Source: Bradyrhizobium daqingense
GTDB taxonomy: Bacteria; Pseudomonadota; Alphaproteobacteria; Rhizobiales; Xanthobacteraceae
Length of the DNA: 64,000 nt
NCBI RefSeq assembly: GCF_021044685.1
Contig: NZ_CP088014.1
Coordinates: 7,736,001 to 7,800,000, forward strand
Direction of reading: 5' to 3'
This document shows positions 45,978 to 54,727 of the stretch, piece by piece. The position numbers were made by a program, and so were the translations under genes. The notes under the pieces are model-generated. The model made no database searches. It had not been told where the DNA came from and saw only the letters and a list, made by a program, of their open reading frames with translations. Within the stretch, counting starts at the first letter, position 1; every line of letters begins with the position of its first letter.

Positions 45978-47501
45978 GTCGTCCGTGAAGAAGGACTAAG
46001 CCACTGATCGGGAATCTCGATTTGGGCTAAGGGGCATTTCCAGATTGCAAGGTTTTGATGCTTTGGGCGTCAGAACCTTGCGATTTGGTTTTCGTGGATT
46101 CCCTCGAAGCGGGAAGCATGATTCCTTGTCTGCATCGGAGGGAACGATGCGGCCGAAGAAGCACAAGACGACGGGATCGAACGATCTGTTCCGGGCTCGG
46201 CTCGACCAGATCATCAATATGAAGCACGAGCTGGTTCTGCTCGCCGGCAAGGTCGATTGGGACTGGATCGACGGCGAGATCGCGCCGCTCTACAGCGAGA
46301 ACGGCAGGCCCGGGATCGAGACGCGCTTCATGATCGGTCTGCTGTTGCTCAAGCACATTTACGGGCTGTCCGATGAGGAGGTGTGCGAGCGCTGGGTCCA
46401 TGACCCATACTTCCAGTTCTTCACCGGGGAAGAGTTCTTTCAGCACACGTTCCCGCACGAGCGCTCGGACCTGAGCCATTGGCGCAAGCGGCTTGGCGAC
46501 AAGCTGGAGTTGCTGCTGGCCGAGAGCTTGCGGGTAGCGCACGAGGCCGGTGCATTACGCAGCCAGGACCTCAAGCGGGTTACGGTCGACACCACGGTGC
46601 AGCCGAAGGCCATCACCTTTCCGACCGATGCCAAGCTGCTGCATGCGGCCATCAAGGGGCTCAACCGCCTGGCGATCAGGCACGGCGTCAGGCTGCGGCA
46701 ATCCTATGCTCGCATCGCCAAGGCCGCCGCGATGATGGCCGGCCGCTACGCCCATGCCAAACAGTTCAGGCGGCATCAGCGGCAGTTGCGTATCCTGCGT
46801 AGCCGGCTGGGCCGGATCATCCGCGACATCCGCCGCAAGATCGAAGGCCAGCCAGCACTGGAGCAGGCGTTCGCCCTCCCGCTCGGCCGGGCCACGCAGA
46901 TCCGCTCGCAGCAGCAGCGCCAGCGCGGCTGGAAGCTCTATTCCTTCCATGCCCCGGAAGTGGAGTGCATCGGCAAGGGCAAGGCCAGCGCGCCTTACGA
47001 GTTCGGCGTGAAGGCCTCCATCGTCACCAACAACCGCCGGGCTCCCGGTGGCCTGTTCGTGCTGCACGCCAGCGCACTGCCCGACAACCCCTACGACGGT
47101 CACACCTTGCGGGACGTCATTGACCGCACCGAGACACTCACCGGCTGTCCGATCGAGCGGGCCTATGTCGACAAGGGATACCGCGGCCACGACGCACAAA
47201 ATCCCCGTCGCGTCTTCATCTCCGGCCAGAAGCGCGGCGTTTTCGGTGTCATCAAGCGCGAGCTGCGCCGCCGCTCCGCCATCGAGCCCATCATCGGACA
47301 CCTGAAGGCGGAAGGCCACCTCGGGCGCTGCTACCTCAAAGGCCGCGCCGGCGATGCCGCCAACGTCGTCCTCTCAGCCGTCGGACACAACTTCCGCCGC
47401 ATCCTCGCCTGGCTGAGATATCTCTTGTGCCTGTTCCTGGCCCAGCTATGGCGCACGCTCGCCCGGCCAGCCTCGATCAATCCGGCTTCTTAACGGACGA
47501 C
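45978..47501 (+). mobile_element. IS5-like element, copy B (intact)
   Basis: 1524 bp with inverted ends GTCGTCCGTGAAGAAG and (complement) GTCGTCCGTTAAGAAG. The TAAATA duplication is at 45972-45977 and 47502-47507. Removing it rejoins the IS427-like element. Confidence 0.88.
46147..47493 (+). CDS. IS5-like transposase (copy B, intact)
   Basis: 448 residues from the ATG at 46147 with GGAGGGAACG upstream. N-terminal InsH-like domain: PLYSENGRPGIETRFMIGLLLLK, LSDEEVCERWVHDPYFQFFTG, FPHERSDLSHWRKRLG. DDE core: TVDTTVQPKAITFPTDAKLL (Asp), ERAYVDKGYRGHD (Asp), ELRRRSAIEPIIGHLKAEGHLGR (Glu). Likely functional; the same gene is broken in copy A. Confidence 0.9.
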   Translation: MRPKKHKTTGSNDLFRARLDQIINMKHELVLLAGKVDWDWIDGEIAPLYSENGRPGIETRFMIGLLLLKHIYGLSDEEVCERWVHDPYFQFFTGEEFFQHTFPHERSDLSHWRKRLGDKLELLLAESLRVAHEAGALRSQDLKRVTVDTTVQPKAITFPTDAKLLHAAIKGLNRLAIRHGVRLRQSYARIAKAAAMMAGRYAHAKQFRRHQRQLRILRSRLGRIIRDIRRKIEGQPALEQAFALPLGRATQIRSQQQRQRGWKLYSFHAPEVECIGKGKASAPYEFGVKASIVTNNRRAPGGLFVLHASALPDNPYDGHTLRDVIDRTETLTGCPIERAYVDKGYRGHDAQNPRRVFISGQKRGVFGVIKRELRRRSAIEPIIGHLKAEGHLGRCYLKGRAGDAANVVLSAVGHNFRRILAWLRYLLCLFLAQLWRTLARPASINPAS

Positions 47502-47553
47502 TAAATAGCGCCACGTGATTCTCTTGCCTACGTGTTGATTCGGGGGCGAGAGA

Positions 47554-48313
47554 ATGCGCGCTGGTTTGTTTTGGCTGAACGACAGGCAATGGGCGCGTAT
47601 CGAACCGCATCTGCCGAGGGGACTGACGGGGCCGGATCGGGACGACGACCGACGCATCGTCAGCGGCATCATTCACATGCTGCAATCGGGTGCACGATGG
47701 CGTGATTGTCCACGTGAATACGGCCCTTACACGACGATCTACAATCGCTTCAATCGCTGGGCCAAGCGAGGACGATGGTGCGCAATCTTCGAAGCGCTGG
47801 CCAAGCCTGGCGAAGACGGCGTCGTACTGTCGCTCGACTCGACCTCGATTAAAGCTCACCGGTGTGCCTCCGGCGGAAAAGGGGAAGCACAATCAAGCAA
47901 TCGGCCGCTCGCGCGGAGGCCGCACGACAAAAATCCATGCGCTGAGCGATCCGCTCTGCCGGCCGGTCGTCCTGCATCTGACTCCAGGCCAGGATGCCGA
48001 TATCGCTGCGGCTCCCGATGTCCTGGCGCTCGCGCCACCCATGAGCGTGCTCCTCGCCGACAAAGGGTATGATGGCGACAAGCTTCGCGGCGCAATCATT
48101 CGTCGTGGCGCCAAGCCCGTAATCCCCAATAAATCTAACCGTGTCGTCATCCATCGCTTCAACAAACGCGCCTACAAAGGACGAAATGTCATCGAACGCT
48201 GCTTTTGCAGGCTCAAGGACTTCCGGCGCATCGCCACGCGATATGACAAGCTCGCCCGTAATTTTTTGGCCGCTGTTCATCTCGCCGCTCTCGTCGCATA
48301 TTGGCTCAATTGA
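47554..48313 (+). CDS. IS427-like transposase in two overlapping frames
   Basis: The first frame (47554 on) gives FWLNDRQWARIEPHLPRG, SGARWRDCPREYGPY and LSLDSTSIKAHRCASGGKG. The second, +1, gives KHNQAIGRSRGGRTTKIHAL, VLLADKGYDGDKLR, RAYKGRNVIERCFCRLKDFRRIATRYDKLA and stops at 48313. The shift point is the AAAAGGGG run near 47878-47885. IS427-group elements use two overlapping frames fused by frameshifting, so this can be a normal arrangement; a one-base insertion is the alternative. Confidence 0.82.
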
Positions 48314-48322
48314 GTCTGGACC

Positions 48323-49360
48323 CTAGACTAGCCCCGCCGCATAGAGCGCTTTTGCGACTGACTCGAAATACTGCGAAGGCACCGGGTTGCCGAGCCTTGC
48401 CTTGCCGAGCAGCTGACGCGCCAGAACATTGTCCTCCACAATGTTGAGGCGAAGCGCGCGCGCCTCACCAAGCAGCTGTGAAGCAGCTTCACCCTCGCCA
48501 CGGCAGACCAACACCGGCACACCGGTCTCGCCGCGAACATAGCGCAGACCAATCAACGTTGCCGGTCCCCGCAATATCAACGTGGCCCGGCTGATGCCGA
48601 GTGGAGCCTCGTTTGCCGACTCTTGCCGCAGCCGCCGGTGCTCGCGCTTCACCTGCGGATTGCCTTGCTGTTCCTTGTTCTCCCGCTTGGCCTCCGTTTC
48701 CGTCATGCGCATGTCCTGCATAAACAACCAACGCTGGATTAGAAGGTCAGCCAATCCGCCGACCAGAAAAGCTCCAGCGGCAATGCCAATCAGCAGTTTA
48801 ACCTCGGTGAAGACGAAACCAAAACAGCCCATGCCGCAGACTGGCAGGTACACCAGCGCTTTCCAGCTCGCGGTCACGGTTAAAAAGAAGATCGCACCAA
48901 GCAAAACCACTTTAGCCAGGGTCTTGCCAAGCTCGATGGCCGAACGTTTCGAGACGATACGCTTCAAGCCTTTGATGGGATCGAGTTTCTCGAGCTTCGG
49001 CTTGAGCGGCTCCGAAGCAAACATAAAGCCGCCATTGGCCAGGACATTGGCCAGAAGAGCTGCTGTCACGGCAGCGGCGAGCAACGGAGCGACAGTGGCA
49101 ATCGAAAGTTCTAGCAAGCCGCTGAGCGCTTGTGGCACCGCGCTTGTGAACGGCTGCTCCTGCAGTTTATCGACCAGCCGGACCGTCTCCTGCCACTTGT
49201 CCTCAATGGCACCCGCTCGCCACCACAGACAGCCGAAACCGGCACAGGCGCTGACGCCGCTCACTAGATCGGAGCTGCGCGCGCTCTGCCCCTTCTTGCG
49301 CGCATCGCGCAGCTTCTTGGGCGTCGGAGGAAGCTTTTTCTCCTCACTCGTAGAGCTCAT
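48323..49360 (-). CDS. rhcU: RhcU (SctU), export apparatus switch protein
   Basis: 345 residues of the FlhB/YscU family. The cytoplasmic start is KKLPPTPKKLRDARKKGQ, followed by four membrane segments between about 30 and 215, the conserved EKLDPIKGLKRIVSKRS loop, and a C-terminal cytoplasmic domain (QQGNPQVKREHRRLRQE). In family members the cytoplasmic domain self-cleaves at NPTH to change substrate class. Here the position reads GPAT (265-268, LRGPATLIGLRYVRGE), so the catalytic Asn and the His are absent. The start overlaps rhcT by 4 bp. The operon ends here: an IS427-like element lies directly behind the stop. Confidence 0.9.
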   Translation of the reverse strand: MSSTSEEKKLPPTPKKLRDARKKGQSARSSDLVSGVSACAGFGCLWWRAGAIEDKWQETVRLVDKLQEQPFTSAVPQALSGLLELSIATVAPLLAAAVTAALLANVLANGGFMFASEPLKPKLEKLDPIKGLKRIVSKRSAIELGKTLAKVVLLGAIFFLTVTASWKALVYLPVCGMGCFGFVFTEVKLLIGIAAGAFLVGGLADLLIQRWLFMQDMRMTETEAKRENKEQQGNPQVKREHRRLRQESANEAPLGISRATLILRGPATLIGLRYVRGETGVPVLVCRGEGEAASQLLGEARALRLNIVEDNVLARQLLGKARLGNPVPSQYFESVAKALYAAGLV

Positions 49361-50178
49361 TTCAACAGCTTCCTCAGATGATCGAGCATGTCGTTCGAGG
49401 TCAGGATTTCAGAACCGGCATATTCGAGCAGATAGACGGTGTAGCTGACCATAATGACCCCGAATGCAACATTCTTGATCATCGGAGAGAGATCGTTCAT
49501 CTTGAGCTGAGATGCAAAACGGCCGAGCATCATGACCGAGATATCCACCAGCAACAGCAGGGCCAGAACCGGCCCGGCGACCAACAAGGTCGTCATCATG
49601 ATACGATCGAGAAGGGCAAGACACTCCATTGCCCCTTGCACTGTCAAGGCAGGCAAAAACTGATAGACAGGCCACACTAGGTAGCTGCCATAAAGGCCGC
49701 TCACCATGGTCTGCAGCCCGCCGACCAGAACGAAGATCGTAACCGCCGTAACACCGAGAAAGAGCCCGGTTCCAGTCGCTTGGCTGTGCGTCGCGGGATC
49801 CTCCCCCGCAACTTGGCTTGAAATTCCTCGTTGGGTATCGATGATGTCGCCGACTGCCTGTATGCTCCATAGTGGAATACTGAGCAGGATGCCGAGCATC
49901 AGACCGACGAACACCTCCTTCACGCCAAGCATGGTAACGCTAACCAAGCGCGTGTTCGGGTCCAAGGCCTGCAGACCGAGCTTGATCTGAGCAAGGCAAG
50001 GCAGGCCAATCGCAATCGTCAGGCTTCCCCGAATGAGGCCGCTGATACGCGGCCGGGTGAAGACAGGAAGCACCAGCATGATGCCTAGGGCGCGGGCCGC
50101 ACTCAGGCCGGTTGCGGCGACGAATTCGATCGAGCCCTGAACGAGAACTTGCGCCTCTGCGGGTGACAGGCCAGCCAT
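49357..50178 (-). CDS. rhcT: RhcT (SctT), export apparatus membrane protein
   Basis: 273 residues of the FliR/YscT/SpaR family with six to seven hydrophobic segments. Recognisable parts are LSAARALGIMLVLPVFTRPRISGLIRG, IPLWSIQAVGDIIDTQRGISS and LALLLLVDISVMMLGRFASQLKMNDLSPMIKN. It forms the inner-membrane export gate with SctR and SctS. It overlaps rhcU and is 10 bp from rhcS. Confidence 0.92.
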   Translation of the reverse strand: MAGLSPAEAQVLVQGSIEFVAATGLSAARALGIMLVLPVFTRPRISGLIRGSLTIAIGLPCLAQIKLGLQALDPNTRLVSVTMLGVKEVFVGLMLGILLSIPLWSIQAVGDIIDTQRGISSQVAGEDPATHSQATGTGLFLGVTAVTIFVLVGGLQTMVSGLYGSYLVWPVYQFLPALTVQGAMECLALLDRIMMTTLLVAGPVLALLLLVDISVMMLGRFASQLKMNDLSPMIKNVAFGVIMVSYTVYLLEYAGSEILTSNDMLDHLRKLLK

Positions 50179-50188
50179 CCAAGCTCTG

Positions 50189-50470
50189 CTAGTATCTTGC
50201 GGTGAGTGCCGGAAACTCGCTGAAGATGCGCTCGGCCTGGTCGATCAGCGGGGCGCTGAGAACCGGGGAAAAACCGGCGAGCACGGCGACGACAACCAGA
50301 AGCTTGACCGTCAGTGGCAGGGTTTGGTCCTGGAGCTGAGTTGCCGCCTGGATAAGGCCAATGATCAGTCCGGAGATCAGAGCTGCGAGCAACGGCGGCA
50401 GAACCCAGATCATGAAGAGCACGAGCGATTGACTGAGGTGCGTAAGGATGCTGGCTTCGTTCATGGTCAA
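50189..50470 (-). CDS. rhcS: RhcS (SctS), export apparatus membrane protein
   Basis: 93 residues of the FliQ/YscS family with two membrane helices (LVLFMIWVLPPLLAALISGLIIG and LVVVAVLAGFSPVLSAPLI) joined by the conserved AATQLQDQTLPLTVK. Overlaps rhcR by 4 bp. Typical length. Confidence 0.92.
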   Translation of the reverse strand: MTMNEASILTHLSQSLVLFMIWVLPPLLAALISGLIIGLIQAATQLQDQTLPLTVKLLVVVAVLAGFSPVLSAPLIDQAERIFSEFPALTARY

Positions 50471-51132
50471 CCTCCTGGCGTGGTGTAGCTTAGTACTAGC
50501 CCGTGCATGAGACGTGACCAGCCGTCGATAGTGACGAACAGAAAGAGCTTGAAGGGGACAGATATCACTGTGGGGGATACCATCGACATACCCATGGCCA
50601 TCAAAATCGTGGTGACAATCAGATCGATCGTGATGAAGGGAAGATAGAGAAGAAAACCGATTTCGAATCCCCGCTTGAGTTCGGAAATCAAGAACGACGG
50701 CACAAGAATTGAGAAATCATCTGCCGTTACGCTGCCGCGCATCTCCTCCGACCAGACATGTTCGGTGGATGACAGGAAGAAGCGGCGCTGCTCTTCATTG
50801 GTGAATTTCTTCAGATGAACACGCAGCGGCTCCTGTCCCTCCTTGGCGGCCATCACCCAGTCATCGAAACTCTGGTAGCGAAGTTGCGGATCGGTAAGGC
50901 GGTTATAGGTCTGCTCGAAGACTGGAGCGCTGATGAAGACGGTCAGGATGAGTGCCGCTCCGTAAAGGACGATGTTCGGCGGTATCGATTGAGTTCCTAG
51001 CGCATTGCGCACGAGGAAGAGAACAACCGAGACCTTGATAAAGGCTGTAGTTGTGACGACAGCAAAGGCCAGGAGACCAAGGCCGACCGTTATTGCAAGA
51101 AGCGCCAGGATGCTGGGTTGAATTTCAGTCAT
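50467..51132 (-). CDS. rhcR: RhcR (SctR), export apparatus membrane protein
   Basis: 221 residues of the FliP/YscR family: TTTAFIKVSVVLFLVRNALGTQSIPPNIVLYG, a central cytoplasmic part (FDDWVMAAKEGQEPLR), then LVPSFLISELKRGFEIGFLLYLPFITIDLIV and MVSPTVISVPFKLFLFV. The ATG at 51132 (MTEIQPSILALLA) is chosen over an upstream in-frame ATG because the family begins there and it overlaps the rhcQ stop by 8 bp. Confidence 0.93.
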   Translation of the reverse strand: MTEIQPSILALLAITVGLGLLAFAVVTTTAFIKVSVVLFLVRNALGTQSIPPNIVLYGAALILTVFISAPVFEQTYNRLTDPQLRYQSFDDWVMAAKEGQEPLRVHLKKFTNEEQRRFFLSSTEHVWSEEMRGSVTADDFSILVPSFLISELKRGFEIGFLLYLPFITIDLIVTTILMAMGMSMVSPTVISVPFKLFLFVTIDGWSRLMHGLVLSYTTPGG

Positions 51133-52246
51133 TAAGCGCCAACCTGCCGCGTAACCTGACGGCGAGCTCCTCGCCGATCCGCACGATGTCGCCTCGGCCG
51201 ATACGTTGGCCGTTCGCAACGATATCGACCGGCCCGTCAAGATGCCGGCCAAGTTCGAACACGTGGCCTTCGTTGATGGTTCGCAAGGTTCCCAACGGCA
51301 TCGGCCAGCGGCCACATTCGAATACGAGTGTGATCTCGATGCTGTCGATATCCGCCTCTGACGGGGGCTGCTGTTGCATCTGGTTTTGGGGCATCACATC
51401 TTCACTTTTTAGAGGGTGGGATCGCAAGCGGAATGGTCCTCGCAGCACCAGCCTGTCGCCGCCAATCTCTGCAGGGGCCCACAATCGGTCTGCAACGAGA
51501 ACAATTTGGCCTCGCGCGAGTGGAATTGTGTCCGGGAGCAGCGCATCGCCTTGCTCTGCTTGGCGAAGAACGCCGATCGCGACGCGGAGCGAGCCGATAT
51601 GGCCTGCAACGATGACCGGGAGTTCGGAAAGCAGCCTGGCCGCCTGTCGCGGTAATCGGCCGAGCAGCTCGCCGAGGACGGTGAAAGCCGGAGGCACCGG
51701 ACCGTCGAACGGAGAGAATAGAAGCAGCCGAGCCTTGCTGGCGAGCTCACCATAGGCGACGTCAAATTCAAGATAAGGCTGCGTACTCCGCGCTTCCTCG
51801 GTGCGAACAAGCTGCAGATTCCGCTGCGTCATTCTTTCCAGCGCAGCAAGCAAGGGTTCAAGCGCAAGTTCCAGGACCAGCGAACGCGCCGGCTCAGAAG
51901 GTAAGGTAAGCCCATTCTGCACGGTCCGAACCAGCGCTTCCGCAAGCTTACCCGGCAAGGACAGGATCAAGGTTTCACCTTCTACTTCGAAGACGCAGTC
52001 GAGCATCGGTGCCGCAGCCGGCTCCGCCTGCCAGACGGTCCGGCTCACGCGCACAGATAGCGGCTTCTCGCCGAGGAGGCCTTGTAGAGGCGCACGCAAC
52101 GCTGTGATCTCGTTAAGCCACGAGGCCACTGCGTGCGACAGGATCAGCGACGGCATGAAGGCTGCGCGCTCAGCCGGCCGGTCCGAGGCCGGTGCGGCTT
52201 CCGCGCCGCAGGCCCCGAGCTCGCGCGTGAGAGGATCTGCAATCAT
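51125..52246 (-). CDS. rhcQ: RhcQ (SctQ), cytoplasmic ring protein
   Basis: 373 residues. The N-terminal two thirds are family-specific and variable. The C-terminal SpoA/FliN-like domain (IDSIEITLVFECGRWPMPLGTLRTINEGHVFELGR to VRIGEELAVRLR, about 295-370) is well preserved. It builds the cytoplasmic sorting platform below the export gate. Start overlaps rhcZ by 4 bp. Confidence 0.9.
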   Translation of the reverse strand: MIADPLTRELGACGAEAAPASDRPAERAAFMPSLILSHAVASWLNEITALRAPLQGLLGEKPLSVRVSRTVWQAEPAAAPMLDCVFEVEGETLILSLPGKLAEALVRTVQNGLTLPSEPARSLVLELALEPLLAALERMTQRNLQLVRTEEARSTQPYLEFDVAYGELASKARLLLFSPFDGPVPPAFTVLGELLGRLPRQAARLLSELPVIVAGHIGSLRVAIGVLRQAEQGDALLPDTIPLARGQIVLVADRLWAPAEIGGDRLVLRGPFRLRSHPLKSEDVMPQNQMQQQPPSEADIDSIEITLVFECGRWPMPLGTLRTINEGHVFELGRHLDGPVDIVANGQRIGRGDIVRIGEELAVRLRGRLALND

Positions 52247-52779
52247 GCTGGCTCACCTCCCGTCTGCCCTGACGGGCCGCGCCGGTAGCGGAGCAAGACT
52301 TCATCATCAGCTTCGATTTCGGCGGCGGCTTCGAAATGAGCACTCGTGGTGCGCCGAACGTCTTGATCAATCTCACGCCATTTCTGGCTCGCCGCTGAAC
52401 GCCTGGCCCAAACGGCCCTCGCCTCAAGAACCGCAGTCTCAGCTTGCGTCTGAGCAGCACGGGCATTTTCAAGAACCTGCTGCGCCGCTGCAATCTCGTC
52501 TGTGAGCCGGCCGATGATGAGATGATAGCGCCGCTGCAGCTCGCAAACAGACATCGCATCGGCTGCTAGCATCTCCCGATAGAGCTCTGCCTCGAGCTTT
52601 GCCCGGCGCTCTTCGGCATGTGTAAGATGCTCGAAAGCTCGTTGGACAGCTTGGATCGCAAGGTGGCGCTTGGCTTCCATGTTAGACAATTCACGAATGG
52701 CGCTTCGCTCCCGCATGTCCTTTACGAGCCGCAGCTTCGAGGCGTGAACGGGACTTAGGCGGTCAGACGCGATATCCAT
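52243..52779 (-). CDS. rhcZ: RhcZ (SctO/YscO-like stalk protein)
   Basis: 178 residues, almost wholly charged helix/coiled coil (LRLVKDMRERSAIRELSNMEAKRHLAIQA, LEARAVWARRSAASQKWRE). Position directly after the ATPase gene, overlapping it by 25 bp, and the coiled-coil build identify it as the central stalk protein (y4yJ in NGR234). Sequence conservation in this family is low, so position carries much of the assignment. Confidence 0.82.
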   Translation of the reverse strand: MDIASDRLSPVHASKLRLVKDMRERSAIRELSNMEAKRHLAIQAVQRAFEHLTHAEERRAKLEAELYREMLAADAMSVCELQRRYHLIIGRLTDEIAAAQQVLENARAAQTQAETAVLEARAVWARRSAASQKWREIDQDVRRTTSAHFEAAAEIEADDEVLLRYRRGPSGQTGGEPA

Positions 52780-54110
52780 GCGATCGTCTCCTCAAAGCTG
52801 CACGCCTCACCCTGCCCCTGGCGCAGAAAGGCACGCAGTTGCTCGATCGAGGCGATCGCCCGATCGGTCAGCGGATCAGAGCCTTGTTTGTATTCACCGA
52901 CCTTGATCAGGAACTCGGCCTCAGCGTACCGTGACAGCAGATCACGGAAAAAGGATGCCGCCTTGCGATGCGGCACGGACACGATCGCATCCATGACGCG
53001 GCTGCGGCTCGACAACACGTCGATCGCCGGAAAATGCTCCCGGGAGGCCAACGCGCGGGAGAGAATAATGTGGCCATCGAGGATGCCGCGTGATTCTTCC
53101 GCTATCGGATCACCCGTGCCGTCACCTTCGACAAGCACAGTATAGAAGGCCGTAATGGAGCCATGCTCGCCCATGCCGGCGCGCTCCAACAAGCCCGGCA
53201 ACAGTGCAAAAACGGATGGCGGAAATCCGCGCCGGGTCGGCGGTTCTCCTGCGGCAAGTCCGATTTCACGCATGGCGCGGCTAAAGCGCGTCAAAGAATC
53301 CATCATCAGAACGACGCGAAGGCCCTGATCACGAAAATATTCGGCTAGCGCTGTCGCCATGTGGGCGCATTGGGCCCGCTCCATCGCCGAACGGTCGGAA
53401 GTCTCCACCACAACGACGGAACGGTGAAGGGCTTCGCCAAGATGACGTTCGATGAATTCACGCACCTCTCGACCGCGCTCGCCGATCAGCGCAACGATAG
53501 TGACGTCGGCCGCTGCGCCTCTTACGATTTGCGACATCAGCGTCGACTTGCCGCAACCGGCATCACCATAAATTCCGATCCGCTGACCTTCTCCGCATGT
53601 GAGAAGACCATCCAGGACACGGACGCCGAGCGGGAACGGCTGTTCAATCGCGCGCCGTTTCATCGGATTAGGCGCCCTGCCGCGCAGCGGTCTGGCTTCG
53701 CCGGCTTTTATAGGGCCCTTGCCGTCGAGCGGCCGGCCAAAACTGTCGATCACGCGGCCGAGCAAATCGGGGCCGGCAGCCACTTCCTGCATTCGCCCGG
53801 TCGTCACCACCTCTGCGCGATTGGACAGCCCCACCATGTCCCCGATGGGCGTGAGTAACACCCCATCCGGCAACAGACCGATTACCTCGGCCTCGAGCGA
53901 CCATCCGCTGCGAGGATCCTGCAATAAGCACAGTTCTCCGACCCTGGCCTCCGGCAAGACGGCGTGCAGCAGCGTGCCCACGGCCCGCGTGATCCGGCCG
54001 CGGACAGCGCGTGTATCGATGTGCTTGGCGGAAGATCTTAAGGATGAGAGTGCGGCCTTTACGGTTCCTTCTGCGGCCGCGGCATGATGGGTCGGTCGTT
54101 GCACGGTCAC
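52755..54110 (-). CDS. rhcN: RhcN (SctN), secretion ATPase
   Basis: 451 residues of the F1-beta-like type III ATPase family. The N-terminal barrel is LCLLQDPRSGWSLEAEVIG, Walker A is GDAGCGKST at 182-190, then ALIGERGREVREFIE, Walker B VVLMMDSLTRFSRAMREIGLAAGEPPTRRGFPPSVFALLP, and DGHIILSRALASREHFPAIDVLSSRSRVM. It unfolds and releases substrates at the sorting platform. The start codon is GTG at 54110, overlapping the nolV stop (GTGA). Confidence 0.95.
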   Translation of the reverse strand: MTVQRPTHHAAAAEGTVKAALSSLRSSAKHIDTRAVRGRITRAVGTLLHAVLPEARVGELCLLQDPRSGWSLEAEVIGLLPDGVLLTPIGDMVGLSNRAEVVTTGRMQEVAAGPDLLGRVIDSFGRPLDGKGPIKAGEARPLRGRAPNPMKRRAIEQPFPLGVRVLDGLLTCGEGQRIGIYGDAGCGKSTLMSQIVRGAAADVTIVALIGERGREVREFIERHLGEALHRSVVVVETSDRSAMERAQCAHMATALAEYFRDQGLRVVLMMDSLTRFSRAMREIGLAAGEPPTRRGFPPSVFALLPGLLERAGMGEHGSITAFYTVLVEGDGTGDPIAEESRGILDGHIILSRALASREHFPAIDVLSSRSRVMDAIVSVPHRKAASFFRDLLSRYAEAEFLIKVGEYKQGSDPLTDRAIASIEQLRAFLRQGQGEACSFEETIAWISRLTA

Positions 54111-54727
54111 GATTCAGCTTCCTCCGTCAAGCCAAAGCCGAGGCGCAGCGCGCGCAGCTGCGCGGCAAGCCCAAGATCGACGTTGCCGAACTCGCTCCAT
54201 AAAACACATTGGTCCGCGCTCAGCGCCGGATCCGCCTCAATCCTGAGCTTCGGCCGGCCCTCAAGTCCGTCATAATCCTTGAACTCACTGGCTAGCAGGT
54301 CGGCTTTCAGTGGGGATACGTGAAGGCAGACCTCCGTGTTTTTATATCTTTGCTCGATGGCATGACGAACGCACTGGACCAGCATCTTGCCCGAATCAAA
54401 TGCGCCAAGCAGATCGCGAACGATCTCAAAGACCAGTTGCGGCAATTCCCGCTCCAGAACCGCCTTGCGTTGGGCCAGTTCACAAGTCGCCTGCGCAATC
54501 AGCCGGGCCATTTCCTCTGCGCCAGCCTTTGCACCCTCGGCGCGGCCCTGCGCACGTTCCCGCTCATAAGCCAGGCGTGCCCACCCTCGAACCCGCTGCA
54601 GATGCCGCTCGGCAGCGGCCAGCGCCTGTATGGCATCGTGCCAGATCTCAAGCTGCGCAGCTGGGATCAGCGGTCCAAGAGCCCGAATCTTCGGGGCCGC
54701 GGGTGGTGCGAGGGCATCGGCCGTCAT
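54107..54727 (-). CDS. nolV: NolV (RhcL/SctL), ATPase stator
   Basis: 206 residues of the FliH/YscL type: an N-terminal helical, Arg/Glu/Ala-rich region (RVRGWARLAYERERAQGRAEGAKAGAEEMARLI) and a C-terminal domain (VFEIVRDLLGAFDSGKMLVQCVRHAIEQR, WSEFGNVDLGLAAQLRALRLG). It links RhcN to the cytoplasmic ring. Overlaps nolU by 4 bp. Confidence 0.88.
   Translation of the reverse strand: MTADALAPPAAPKIRALGPLIPAAQLEIWHDAIQALAAAERHLQRVRGWARLAYERERAQGRAEGAKAGAEEMARLIAQATCELAQRKAVLERELPQLVFEIVRDLLGAFDSGKMLVQCVRHAIEQRYKNTEVCLHVSPLKADLLASEFKDYDGLEGRPKLRIEADPALSADQCVLWSEFGNVDLGLAAQLRALRLGFGLTEEAES

Larger units (their letters stand above)
45962..48322 (+). mobile_element. IS427-like (IS5 family) element with nested IS5-like copy B
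   Basis: Ends GGTCTGTAC (45962) and the complement GGTCCAGAC (48322), with CTAG duplicated at 45958-45961 and 48323-48326. The left end is separated from its transposase gene by IS5-like copy B. The right CTAG supplies the last base positions of the rhcU stop codon. Confidence 0.78.
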
